Shown: positions 1-6,470 of the stretch, piece by piece
How positions within the stretch are numbered: the first letter of the stretch is position 1
Layout of the letters: every line of letters starts with the position of its first letter
NCBI GenBank assembly: GCA_002339135.1
Contig: DDJR01000039.1
Location: 4,301 to 13,238, forward strand
DNA: 8,938 bases
Source: Flavobacteriales bacterium UBA2619
GTDB taxonomy: Bacteria; Bacteroidota; Bacteroidia; Flavobacteriales_D; Sanyastnellaceae
Reading direction: 5' to 3'
Notes under the pieces: model-generated
Told to the model about the DNA's origin: nothing
Seen by the model: the letters and a program-made list of their open reading frames with translations, nothing else
The model's database searches: none
Translations under genes and position numbers: made by a program

Positions 1-72
1 AAAGCTCACATCTTTTACAACCACCTTGTCAAAGGCAACGGTCAGATTGTTAACTTGAAGGATGGGTTCCAA
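1..72 (-). CDS. ABC transporter ATP-binding protein, N-terminal fragment
   Basis: Partial gene running off the left edge of the window; 24 codons are visible. The translation has the pattern ILQVNNLTVAF followed by VVVKDVSF. This matches the first beta strands of an ABC ATPase before the Walker A loop (L-x-V-x-N-L-[ST]-V-x-F ... V-x-[DN]-V-S-F). The Walker motifs lie outside the window, so substrate and subfamily (peptide, export or other) cannot be decided. No ATG is available in frame; the likely start is TTG at 72-70, two bases after the hppD stop codon. An AGAGGA stretch lies 11 bases upstream of this TTG. The spacing suggests cotranscription with hppD, although a transporter has no obvious link to tyrosine breakdown. 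Identification as an ABC ATPase rests on a short stretch but is a good match. Confidence 0.6.
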   Translation of the reverse strand, partial: MEPILQVNNLTVAFDKVVVKDVSF

Positions 73-74
73 AA

Positions 75-1211
75 TTACAGAGTTCCTCTGCTCTCTTGTT
101 CCTTTTCGATGGCTTCAAAAAGCGCTTGGAAATTCCCCTTTCCAAATGACGTCGCTCCACACCTTTGGATGACTTCAAAGAACATTGTGGGTCGATCTAA
201 AACAGGTTTTGTAAAGATTTGAAGCAGGTAACCTTCTTCATCCCGATCGATTAAAATCCCCAGTTTCTTTAAAGATTCAAGGTCTTCATCGATTTTACCT
301 ACTCTCTCTAGAACGGTGTCATAGTAAGTCTCAGGAACGTAAAGGAAGTCAACCCCTCGGGCTTTTAAAGAAGTGACGGTTTTTATGATATCATCAGTCG
401 CAACAGCAATGTGTTGGCAACCGGATCCTTCATAGTAGTCAATATATTCTTCAATTTGAGATTTTTTCCGTCCCTTCGCTGGCTCGTTAATCGGGAATTT
501 AATCCGACCATTTCCATTGCTCATGACCTTGGACATTAAGGCGGTGTATTCTGTGGAAATATCCTTGTCGTCGAAAGAAATAATTTGAGCAAAGCCCATG
601 ATTTTGTTATAAAAATCAACCCACTGATTCATTTGTCCCCAATCTACATTTCCCACCATGTGATCGATGAAAAGGAGACCCGTTTCGCCAGGGGTATATT
701 CAGGATTCCATGCCCGATATCCAGGCATAAAGACACCTTCGTAATGATGTCGCTCTACAAAAACGTGCAATGTTTCTCCATACGTGTGAATCGCACTTAA
801 AACGACCTCTCCATGTTCGTCCGATAGGGTTTTTGGTTCAAATGCACTTTTCGCACCTCTTTTCGTTGTCTCTTGATGACTTTTACGCGCATCTTCAACC
901 CAAAGCGAAATGCACTTGACGCCATCGCCATGGTCATTGAGGTGGTTGTTGAGATCTCCTCCTGATTTTAACGGGGTTGTTAGAACAAGAATAATTTTCC
1001 CTTGCTTAAGAACATAAGAAACGGAGTCTTTGCTTCCAGTCTCAAGCCCTTTGTAAGCTAGGGGTTGAAATCCCCATGCTGTCATGTAGTAAAATGCGCT
1101 TTGCTTGGCATTTCCGACAATAATCTCAACATGATCAGTTCCTAAAAGGGGCAAAAAATCTTCAGCTTCAGGAATAATTTTATCTAAGGTTGGAATCTTG
1201 TTCTGTAGCAT
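75..1211 (-). CDS. hppD: 4-hydroxyphenylpyruvate dioxygenase
   Basis: Cytosolic Fe(II)-dependent dioxygenase that converts 4-hydroxyphenylpyruvate to homogentisate, with decarboxylation and side-chain migration, in tyrosine catabolism. The 378-residue protein has the two vicinal-oxygen-chelate domains: N-terminal around residues 20-160 and catalytic around 178-350. The expected 2-His-1-Glu iron ligands are present: H184 in FIDHMVGNV, H267 in GCQHIAV and E346 in FFEVIQR. Substrate-pocket residues N242 (INEP) and Q252 (SQIEEY) are kept. The GNFQALFEAIEKEQ helix that closes the active site is intact near the C-terminus. The C-terminal half resembles animal HPPDs more than the shorter Pseudomonas type. 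The pocket residues favour HPPD over hydroxymandelate synthase. The ATG start at 1211 lies 7 bp after the hmgA stop, so the two genes are almost certainly one transcript. An ABC ATPase gene follows immediately downstream. Confidence 0.96.
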   Translation of the reverse strand: MLQNKIPTLDKIIPEAEDFLPLLGTDHVEIIVGNAKQSAFYYMTAWGFQPLAYKGLETGSKDSVSYVLKQGKIILVLTTPLKSGGDLNNHLNDHGDGVKCISLWVEDARKSHQETTKRGAKSAFEPKTLSDEHGEVVLSAIHTYGETLHVFVERHHYEGVFMPGYRAWNPEYTPGETGLLFIDHMVGNVDWGQMNQWVDFYNKIMGFAQIISFDDKDISTEYTALMSKVMSNGNGRIKFPINEPAKGRKKSQIEEYIDYYEGSGCQHIAVATDDIIKTVTSLKARGVDFLYVPETYYDTVLERVGKIDEDLESLKKLGILIDRDEEGYLLQIFTKPVLDRPTMFFEVIQRCGATSFGKGNFQALFEAIEKEQESRGTL

Positions 1212-1218
1212 GATGTTG

Positions 1219-2376
1219 TTATTTAACCCAAGCTTTATAATACTCGGGATATTCGATGTCTAAAGCTTGTTGCGTAAGGTGAAGCGGCTTAAAAGTGTCA
1301 ACCATCACAGCGGTCTCTTGGGAATCTTTTTCCCCGATACTGGCTTCAATTGTTCCAGGGTGCGGCCCGTGCACAATGCCAGCCGGATGAAGTGTAAGTT
1401 GACCCGGTTTTACACCCACACGACTCATGAAATCACCATCAACATAGTAGAGCAACTCATCAGAATCTATGTTGCTGTGAAAATATGGAGCGGGGATTGA
1501 TTCTGGGTGATAATCAAACAGACGGGGTACGAAGCTACAGATCACAAATCCCGTAGATTCAAAGGTTTGATGCACTGGCGGTGGTTGATGAATTCGCCCT
1601 GTAATCGGTTCAAAATCTTTGATGTTAAACGCATACGGGAATAGATACCCATCCCAACCGACCACATCAAATGGATGGCTTGCATAGATGTAATCGTGAA
1701 GCATTCCGTTTTTGCGAATTTTCACGAGGTAGTCCCCCATGCCGTTGTTGACAACAAGTTTGTTTGGCGTTCTAAAATCTCGTTCACAAAAAGGGCTGTG
1801 TTCCAAGAGTTGTCCGAAGTTGTTTCTATAGCGCTTAGGGGTAAAAACAGGTGATCTAGAAGCAACGATTAGCAGTCGATTGTCTTCAGAATCAAACTTA
1901 AATCGATAGATGATTCCTTTCGGAATCACCAAGTAATCCCCCTCGCCAAATTCCATGTTTCCAAACATGGTTTCTAGAACACCAGTGCCGTTGTGAACGA
2001 AGACAGTTTCGTTTTGGTCTGAATTTTTATAGAACACCTCCTCTTCAACTTTAGGAGGCGAGGCCAGTTCAATCGTGAGATCAACATTAAACATAATCGG
2101 GACCCTTGATTCGAGATAATCTTTCCCAGGCTTAACATTGAAACCTTCTAATTTTCTAGATTTTAAATTGCATTCTACCGCAATTTTAGGACTCACATCA
2201 ACACTCCCCAGAATGTCTTTCACCATGGTAGGGCTGTTGTAGTGATATAAATTAGATGTGACACCTGTAAAACCTGCCGTTCCGAATACTTGCTCACTGT
2301 AAAGCTCTCCGTCTTCTCTTCGAAACTGAATGTGTCTCTTGTGAGGAATTTCCCCTAATTTCTGGTAAAAAGGCAT
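1219..2376 (-). CDS. hmgA: Homogentisate 1,2-dioxygenase
   Basis: Cupin-fold Fe(II) dioxygenase that opens the ring of homogentisate to maleylacetoacetate, the step after HppD. The protein has 385 residues, shorter than the roughly 430-445 of the human and Pseudomonas enzymes, but in keeping with the compact form in Bacteroidota. Candidate iron ligands are H300 and E307 (PYFHSNIDSDE) and H336 (VHGPHPG). H269 in PPPVHQTFE is a plausible counterpart of the catalytic base. The central stretch with GEGDYLVIPKG (about 144-154) is a typical cupin turn. The H-to-E spacing is one residue longer than I recall for the human enzyme, probably a lineage feature. The ATG at 2376 follows an A-rich leader (AGAGAAAAA), usual where Shine-Dalgarno pairing is little used. 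The 33-bp gap to the upstream glucosaminidase gene could hold its own promoter, but no clear one is visible. Confidence 0.95.
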   Translation of the reverse strand: MPFYQKLGEIPHKRHIQFRREDGELYSEQVFGTAGFTGVTSNLYHYNSPTMVKDILGSVDVSPKIAVECNLKSRKLEGFNVKPGKDYLESRVPIMFNVDLTIELASPPKVEEEVFYKNSDQNETVFVHNGTGVLETMFGNMEFGEGDYLVIPKGIIYRFKFDSEDNRLLIVASRSPVFTPKRYRNNFGQLLEHSPFCERDFRTPNKLVVNNGMGDYLVKIRKNGMLHDYIYASHPFDVVGWDGYLFPYAFNIKDFEPITGRIHQPPPVHQTFESTGFVICSFVPRLFDYHPESIPAPYFHSNIDSDELLYYVDGDFMSRVGVKPGQLTLHPAGIVHGPHPGTIEASIGEKDSQETAVMVDTFKPLHLTQQALDIEYPEYYKAWVK

Positions 2377-2409
2377 TTTTTCTCTTAATTAGATACTTCG
2401 CTAAGTTAC

Positions 2410-3441
2410 TTATTCCAAATTGGTTTTACCAGCACCCATTACTTGTGCATACCATGGAAGCTTTCCTTCATTTGTGAGAGGCCATTTAAGACTTAGCCTC
2501 ATCCCTTTTACTAAAGCTTCGTCTTTCTCTAAATTGTTTTTCCTCCTTAACGCAGAGGTCTTCATTCCGTAAATTTGAGATATGTCCCAAAGTGTTTGGT
2601 TCGCGCGTACAACATGCCAAGAATAGGAAGCGAAATTTTTCTTAGGTTGTAAATACACTTTTTCTCCTTCAGCAAAAACATATTCCTTAGAAACCTCGTT
2701 GTATCGGCGGAACTGCCAAGTCATCATTTCTAAATCATGACTTAGACTTTTTGGAGAATCCCCTTTGCGCGCAATTATAAATTGAACGCCGTGGTCGGTA
2801 GTTCTCACATCCCTTGTTTGGCTTTGCGTTCCAATATAAGTAGAGGGGTTGGTTTGTGCGACTTCTTCCCTTTGCTGAACGTCTTCAGTCTTATCTGCAT
2901 CAGCAACCGTGACCTCCTCCTCAGCACGCTCAGAGTCGAGACGACTTAAGTCGTGACGTTCGATCAGCGTGATTAACAAGTTTGCATACTTTGGATTGGT
3001 AGCATACCCACATTTTTTCAACCCTTTTGCCCATCCTTTATAATCATCTAAATCTAACTCAAAGAGCTCAGCATATCTTGTGCGCAATAAAAACTTGCTG
3101 TGATCTTCATAGCTGTCTCGGGGATGATCATAGACTCTAAAACATTCTCCTTTTTCATCATCATCATGGTACGTTCTCCCACCTTCCCAATCGGCGTGAC
3201 ACTTAATTCCAAAATGGTTGTTGGACTTGTTTGCAAGCTCACTGACTCCATTCCCGCTTTCTAAAATTCCTTGAGCAAGGGTTATGCTTGCGGGTATTTT
3301 GTAAAGATGCATCTGCCTCACGGCTTCGCTCTTCCAGGTTGAGATATACTCTTCAGCAGAATCAATATTTTCTGCCAGAGCGGTCAGCAGAGGCAAACAC
3401 CCAAGAGTAAAAAATAAAAAACGGGTAAAAAAGGTTTTCAT
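2410..3441 (-). CDS. Secreted GH73-type glucosaminidase with two LysM repeats
   Basis: Predicted peptidoglycan hydrolase, exported to the periplasm or cell surface. Residues 1-23 form a signal peptide (hydrophobic FFTLGCLPLLTALA, cleavage likely after ALA). Residues about 35-165 form the glucosaminidase domain: SITLAQGILESGNG with E61 as the probable catalytic acid, then NNHFGIKC, YDHPRDSYEDHSKFL and CGYATNPKYANLL, all hallmarks of the FlgJ/AtlA-like GH73 (PF01832) family. An acidic linker follows (about 168-200). A degenerate LysM occupies about 220-266, and a clearer one about 276-319 (HVVRANQTLWDISQIYGM). LysM repeats bind peptidoglycan, so the C-terminal half probably anchors the enzyme to the wall, for a role in cell-wall remodelling or daughter-cell separation. 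The exact bond cut cannot be told from sequence. It sits 106 bp downstream of the MORN lipoprotein gene, with a possible terminator between, and 33 bp upstream of hmgA, with which it shares no obvious function. Confidence 0.9.
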   Translation of the reverse strand: MKTFFTRFLFFTLGCLPLLTALAENIDSAEEYISTWKSEAVRQMHLYKIPASITLAQGILESGNGVSELANKSNNHFGIKCHADWEGGRTYHDDDEKGECFRVYDHPRDSYEDHSKFLLRTRYAELFELDLDDYKGWAKGLKKCGYATNPKYANLLITLIERHDLSRLDSERAEEEVTVADADKTEDVQQREEVAQTNPSTYIGTQSQTRDVRTTDHGVQFIIARKGDSPKSLSHDLEMMTWQFRRYNEVSKEYVFAEGEKVYLQPKKNFASYSWHVVRANQTLWDISQIYGMKTSALRRKNNLEKDEALVKGMRLSLKWPLTNEGKLPWYAQVMGAGKTNLE

Positions 3442-3469
3442 GAGGTGAAATCTTAACGTACTGCAAGTT

Positions 3470-3518
3470 AAAAAACAAGCGTTTCACTGGGGATTTTTTC
3501 TAGCAAACACTCAACGCT
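3470..3518 (-). terminator. Possible rho-independent terminator after the MORN lipoprotein gene
   Basis: Read on the minus strand, AGCGTT (3518-3513) can pair perfectly with AACGCT (3483-3478). It is followed two bases later by a run of six T. This layout, a GC-containing stem then a T tract, is that of an intrinsic terminator. It would end the polyprenyl synthase-lipoprotein transcript before the glucosaminidase gene. The weak points are the short 6-bp stem and the long 29-base loop, so this is a tentative call. The rest of the 106-bp gap (3442-3547) must hold the glucosaminidase leader, but no TAnnTTTG box is seen in it. Confidence 0.33.
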
Positions 3519-3547
3519 AAAATGTGGAAAACCAAATCAAAAACAGA

Positions 3548-4000
3548 TCAACCAGGCGTCACATCATACTCTTTTACAATTGTGCCTGTTGTGTCAAAAA
3601 ACTGCCATTGTCCGGTTTCAACGCCATTGCTATAGTGGCCTGTAATGTTTGGTTTTCCGTTCGGATGCCAAGTTTGATAAACCCCGTTACTTACTCCCTT
3701 TGAGTACTCGCTTTTTGACCAACTATTTCCGTTTTTATAAAAAGATTCCCAGGCCCCAATTCTAAGCTCTTCGTCACCCAAAACCTTCACTTTGCCTTTT
3801 GTATTGACTTTAAAATGATCAAAGTATGTTGTGATTTCTACAATCCCATTCTCAGAATAAAGTCTCTCCTCCTTCACGCTCCCATCAGGCCAATTTGAAA
3901 TCACTTCAACTCGATGATGGTTTCTCTCAACCCCTTCTTCACAAGACATCATCCCACAGATGAAAATGGCAATTGTAGTGAAAGTGAGCGGTTGGTTCAT
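3548..4000 (-). CDS. MORN-repeat lipoprotein of unknown function
   Basis: A 150-residue protein with a hydrophobic N-terminus (about 5-17) ending in GMMSC, a plausible lipobox with C20 as the lipidated residue, so probably membrane-anchored. The signal is unusual in having no Lys or Arg before the hydrophobic stretch. After it come repeats of the MORN_2/YwqK type, where aromatic and glycine positions recur: WPDGSVKEERLYSENG, GAWESFYKNGN, GVYQTWHPNGKP, GHYSNGVETGQWQFFD. Such repeats form beta-hairpin scaffolds, and no catalytic motif is visible. The ATG overlaps the stop codon of the polyprenyl synthase gene (ATGA, 4-bp overlap), so the two are translationally coupled. Proteins of this family are often labelled antitoxins by homology to YwqK; nothing here supports that, since no toxin gene is adjacent. 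Its cellular role is unknown. Confidence 0.8.
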   Translation of the reverse strand: MNQPLTFTTIAIFICGMMSCEEGVERNHHRVEVISNWPDGSVKEERLYSENGIVEITTYFDHFKVNTKGKVKVLGDEELRIGAWESFYKNGNSWSKSEYSKGVSNGVYQTWHPNGKPNITGHYSNGVETGQWQFFDTTGTIVKEYDVTPG

Positions 4001-4971
4001 TTGTTTCTTTGGATGGTGAAATCCAACATGTCAACAAGGGCTTGTTTGGCCTCTCCATCCTCGAAGTCGTTTAAGATGTCCACCGCTTCATTTCGAAGCT
4101 TCATCATTTTTTCTCTGGCGTATTGAATGCCTGGGCCGCTCAAAATAGCATCCATTACCTTTCTCACGGCATCGGGATCTTTTGGGGCTCTTCGAACAAG
4201 TTTCAGCAGACGTCTTCTTGTGCTTGCATCGGTCTCCTGGAGTGTGTGAATCAGGGGAAGTGTAAGTTTTTTCTCTCGAATGTCTTGGCCTGTTGGTTTC
4301 CCCGTCTTTTTTCCGTCGCCTAAATCAAGCAAATCATCTTTGATTTGAAAGGCCAAACCCGTTTTCTCTCCAAATTTCCACATCAGATCCACCTTGGTGG
4401 AATCGCCCCCTGTAGAAGCGGCTCCGCATGCGCAACAAGCTGCAATTAAAGATGCGGTTTTACGTCGAATAATTTCAAAATAAACGTCTTCAGTAATATC
4501 CAATCTTCTGGCTTTTTCAATTTGAAGAAGCTCTCCCTCACTCATTTCTTTAACTGCTCTAGAAGTAATCCTTAACAGATCAAAAGCCTCAGCATCTACT
4601 GCAGCAAGAAGCCCTCGAGAAAGCAAATAATCACCAACCAGGACAGCGACCTTTTTTTTCCACAAAGCTTGTATCGAGAAGAACCCTCTTCTTCGATCAC
4701 TTTCATCAACAACATCATCGTGAACTAAGGTTGCTGTGTGAAGAAGTTCGATTAGTGAAGCAGCAGTGTGGGTTTTCTCAACAACCTCTCCGTGAAGTTT
4801 TGCAGTTAAAAAAACAAACAGGGGCCTCATTTGTTTGCCTTTGCGCTTCACGATGTAGCGCATGATTGTATCTAGCAATGGAACGTCAGATCTAAGGACT
4901 TCCCTAAAATGGCCGGAAAAAACTTGCATTTCTTTTCCTACGGGTGCTTGAATTTCTTTTATGCTCGGCAT
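3997..4971 (-). CDS. Long-chain all-trans polyprenyl diphosphate synthase
   Basis: Condenses isopentenyl diphosphate units onto an allylic primer to make the side chain of a quinone, probably menaquinone in this phylum. Numbering from the chosen ATG, the 324-residue protein has GKQMRPLFVFLTAKL (about 45-59), the first aspartate-rich motif DDVVD at D85, D86 and D89, and the second, DDLLD, at D212, D213 and D216. Both motifs are intact and sit in the usual contexts (LVHDDVVDES and FQIKDDLLDLG). The fifth residue before the first aspartate motif is a small Ala within HTATLVHDD. This matches IspB-like long-chain enzymes rather than farnesyl synthases, which carry an aromatic residue near there. 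The ATG at 4971 is preferred to a TTG at 4980, because that TTG is the last three bases of the predicted promoter box TACCTTTG. The gene is divergent from yicC, and its stop overlaps the start of the lipoprotein gene. Confidence 0.93.
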   Translation of the reverse strand: MPSIKEIQAPVGKEMQVFSGHFREVLRSDVPLLDTIMRYIVKRKGKQMRPLFVFLTAKLHGEVVEKTHTAASLIELLHTATLVHDDVVDESDRRRGFFSIQALWKKKVAVLVGDYLLSRGLLAAVDAEAFDLLRITSRAVKEMSEGELLQIEKARRLDITEDVYFEIIRRKTASLIAACCACGAASTGGDSTKVDLMWKFGEKTGLAFQIKDDLLDLGDGKKTGKPTGQDIREKKLTLPLIHTLQETDASTRRRLLKLVRRAPKDPDAVRKVMDAILSGPGIQYAREKMMKLRNEAVDILNDFEDGEAKQALVDMLDFTIQRNK

Positions 4972-4977
4972 AGAGGA

Positions 4978-4985
4978 CAAAGGTA
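4978..4985 (-). promoter_or_regulatory. Bacteroidota-type -7 promoter box for the polyprenyl synthase gene
   Basis: Read on the minus strand this is TACCTTTG, an exact match to the TAnnTTTG box of Bacteroidota housekeeping promoters. It ends six bases before the ATG at 4971, so transcription would begin at or very near the start codon. No TTG is seen at the expected -33 distance, which lowers confidence. It is the mirror partner of the plus-strand box five bases away. Confidence 0.55.
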
Positions 4986-4990
4986 CGGCT

Positions 4991-4998
4991 TATCTTTG
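4991..4998 (+). promoter_or_regulatory. Bacteroidota-type -7 promoter box for yicC-gmk-nadD
   Basis: TATCTTTG is an exact TAnnTTTG match on the plus strand, ending four bases before the yicC ATG at 5003. If used, it gives a leaderless or almost leaderless mRNA, in keeping with the absence of any Shine-Dalgarno-like sequence before yicC. A -33 TTG at the usual distance is missing: the region where it should lie is the start of the divergent gene. Confidence 0.55.
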
Positions 4999-5002
4999 TG
5001 CT

Positions 5003-5875
5003 ATGATTCGATCTATGACAGGTTACGGTAAGGCTGAGGCGGTAGTTTCAAACCGCAAGTATTCCGTAGAAATACGTTCTCTCAACAGCAAGCAATTTGA
5101 CTTAAATGCAAGAATTCCTGCAATTTTCAGGGAAAAGGAAATGCAATTAAGAAAGCTGTTGCGGTCGAGAGTCGTGAGGGGAAAATGCGATTTTTTCCTC
5201 AGCTACGAAACCGATGCGTCAGAGTCCAAGCACGAAATCAATACAGACCTTGTACAATCTTATATCTCTCAGCTCGAAAACATTGCCTTGGCCTCAGGCC
5301 AACAAGCAGACAACCTCTTGGCAATAGCAATTAAAATGCCAGATGCTCTTCAGCACCCGAAGGAAGAATTGGATGAAGATGTTTGGTCTAAAGTAGAGGC
5401 GATAGTAGAAGAGGCACTCGATGCATTCGATAATTTTAGAGAAGTTGAAGGCGGGTCAATCGAAAAAGATTTTAAAGCTGGAATCTCTATTATCAGTGAA
5501 GAGTCTAAGAACCTCGATCCACTTTTAGAAGCACGATTAAATCGAATCCGAACCCGAATTAAAAACAATCTTGAGGAGGTCATTGATCGGGCTAAGATTG
5601 ATGAGAATAGATTTGAGCAAGAAGTGCTTTTCTATATTGAGAAAACAGATGTTGCAGAAGAACGATCAAGACTTGCAGCGCACTGTGAACACTTTGAGGA
5701 CGTCTTGAAGAATGGCATTGGGCAGGGGAAAAAGTTTGGATTTATCGCTCAGGAAATAGGAAGAGAAATCAACACCTTGGGTTCTAAAGCAAACGATGCT
5801 GATATCCAAAGGCTGGTTGTGAGGATGAAAGACGAGCTTGAGAAAATTAAAGAGCAAGTTTTAAACGTACTGTAA
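5003..5875 (+). CDS. yicC: YicC/YloC-family endoribonuclease
   Basis: Member of the YicC family, reported to be endoribonucleases acting in RNA turnover; cytosolic. The 290-residue protein starts with MIRSMTGYGKAE, the near-invariant family N-terminus, which fixes the start at 5003. A more upstream in-frame ATG at 4961 would add 14 unrelated residues and lie inside the divergent gene and promoters. The N-terminal YicC-like domain (about 1-155) includes the VEIRSLNSKQFDLN stretch. The C-terminal DUF1732 domain (about 205-290) carries the highly conserved EERSRLAAHCEHF and EIGREINTLGSKANDADIQ. Length and motifs are standard, with no sign of decay. It is first in a plus-strand operon, with gmk starting 1 bp after its stop; yicC homologues lie near gmk in other bacteria too. 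Confidence 0.93.
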   Translation: MIRSMTGYGKAEAVVSNRKYSVEIRSLNSKQFDLNARIPAIFREKEMQLRKLLRSRVVRGKCDFFLSYETDASESKHEINTDLVQSYISQLENIALASGQQADNLLAIAIKMPDALQHPKEELDEDVWSKVEAIVEEALDAFDNFREVEGGSIEKDFKAGISIISEESKNLDPLLEARLNRIRTRIKNNLEEVIDRAKIDENRFEQEVLFYIEKTDVAEERSRLAAHCEHFEDVLKNGIGQGKKFGFIAQEIGREINTLGSKANDADIQRLVVRMKDELEKIKEQVLNVL

Positions 5876-5876
5876 G

Positions 5877-6470
5877 ATGCCTACAGGATTAGCGCCTCAA
5901 GGAAATGGCAAAGCAATCATATTTTCTGCACCATCAGGAGCGGGGAAAACCACGATGGTGAAAGGGCTCATGTCTTATCCTAAATCTTCCTTGGGGTTCA
6001 GCGTGAGCGCAACAACCAGACCCCCACGTGGTGATGAGAAAGAAGGCAAGGATTACTACTATCTAACCCAAAAAGAGTTTCATCTTAAAATTCACAAGGA
6101 AGAATTTGTTGAATGGGAAGAGGTCTACAATGGCATTTTTTATGGAACGCTCAAATCAGAAGTCGAAAGAATGTGGTCTGAGGGAACAACGCCAGTTTTT
6201 GACGTGGATGTTGTGGGTGGACTCGCTTTAAAAAAAGTGTTTGGGAAATCCGCAATGTCTGTGTTTGTCATGCCCCCAACCATGGAAATACTTGAACAAA
6301 GACTCAGAGGTAGAGGCACCGAATCCGAAGCAAATGTTGTAAAGAGATTAGCCAAGGCAAGCAAAGAAATGGAGCTGTCAGATTTTTTTGACATTCAACT
6401 TGTCAATGATGATTTGCAGGAAGCGATATCAAAAATAAGAAACACCACACTTGAATTTCTAAAGCCATGA
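5877..6470 (+). CDS. gmk: Guanylate kinase
   Basis: Phosphorylates GMP to GDP with ATP, essential for GTP and dGTP supply and for recycling GMP. The 197-residue protein is of normal length. It has a P-loop APSGAGKTT (residues 18-26, K24), the GMP-binding segment FSVSATTRPPRGDEKEGKDYYY (about 41-62), FVEWEEVYNGIFYGT (about 77-91), the FDVDVVGG strand (D109, D111) equivalent to the usual D-[VI]-D-x-x-G, and a lid rich in arginine (RLRGRGTES, 142-150). The adenine-binding region ends with DIQLVNDDLQEA. The ATG lies 1 bp after the yicC stop and the gene's TGA overlaps the nadD ATG by 4 bp, so translation of the three genes is probably coupled. The first ten residues are a slightly extended lead before the first beta strand. 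Confidence 0.96.
   Translation: MPTGLAPQGNGKAIIFSAPSGAGKTTMVKGLMSYPKSSLGFSVSATTRPPRGDEKEGKDYYYLTQKEFHLKIHKEEFVEWEEVYNGIFYGTLKSEVERMWSEGTTPVFDVDVVGGLALKKVFGKSAMSVFVMPPTMEILEQRLRGRGTESEANVVKRLAKASKEMELSDFFDIQLVNDDLQEAISKIRNTTLEFLKP

Noticed and set aside
585..800. Open frame on the plus strand inside hppD
   Set aside because: It lies antisense to a well-conserved gene, has no recognisable domain and no promoter or leader; a coding shadow.
2377..2409. ACTT-AGCG-AAGT hairpin between the glucosaminidase gene and hmgA as a terminator
   Set aside because: The 4-bp AT-rich stem is too weak and no T tract follows directly.
3548..4000. Antitoxin function for the MORN-repeat protein (YwqK-type label)
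   Set aside because: There is no adjacent toxin gene, it has a lipoprotein signal, and it is coupled to a prenyl synthase; the label reflects only repeat similarity.
4972..4980. TTG at 4980 as the start of the polyprenyl synthase (three extra codons)
   Set aside because: The TTG is the end of the predicted TACCTTTG promoter box, and an ATG follows three codons later, so the ATG is the better start.
4961..5002. ATG at 4961 as the yicC start
   Set aside because: The family begins MIRSMTG; the extra 14 residues are unrelated and overlap the divergent gene and promoter region.
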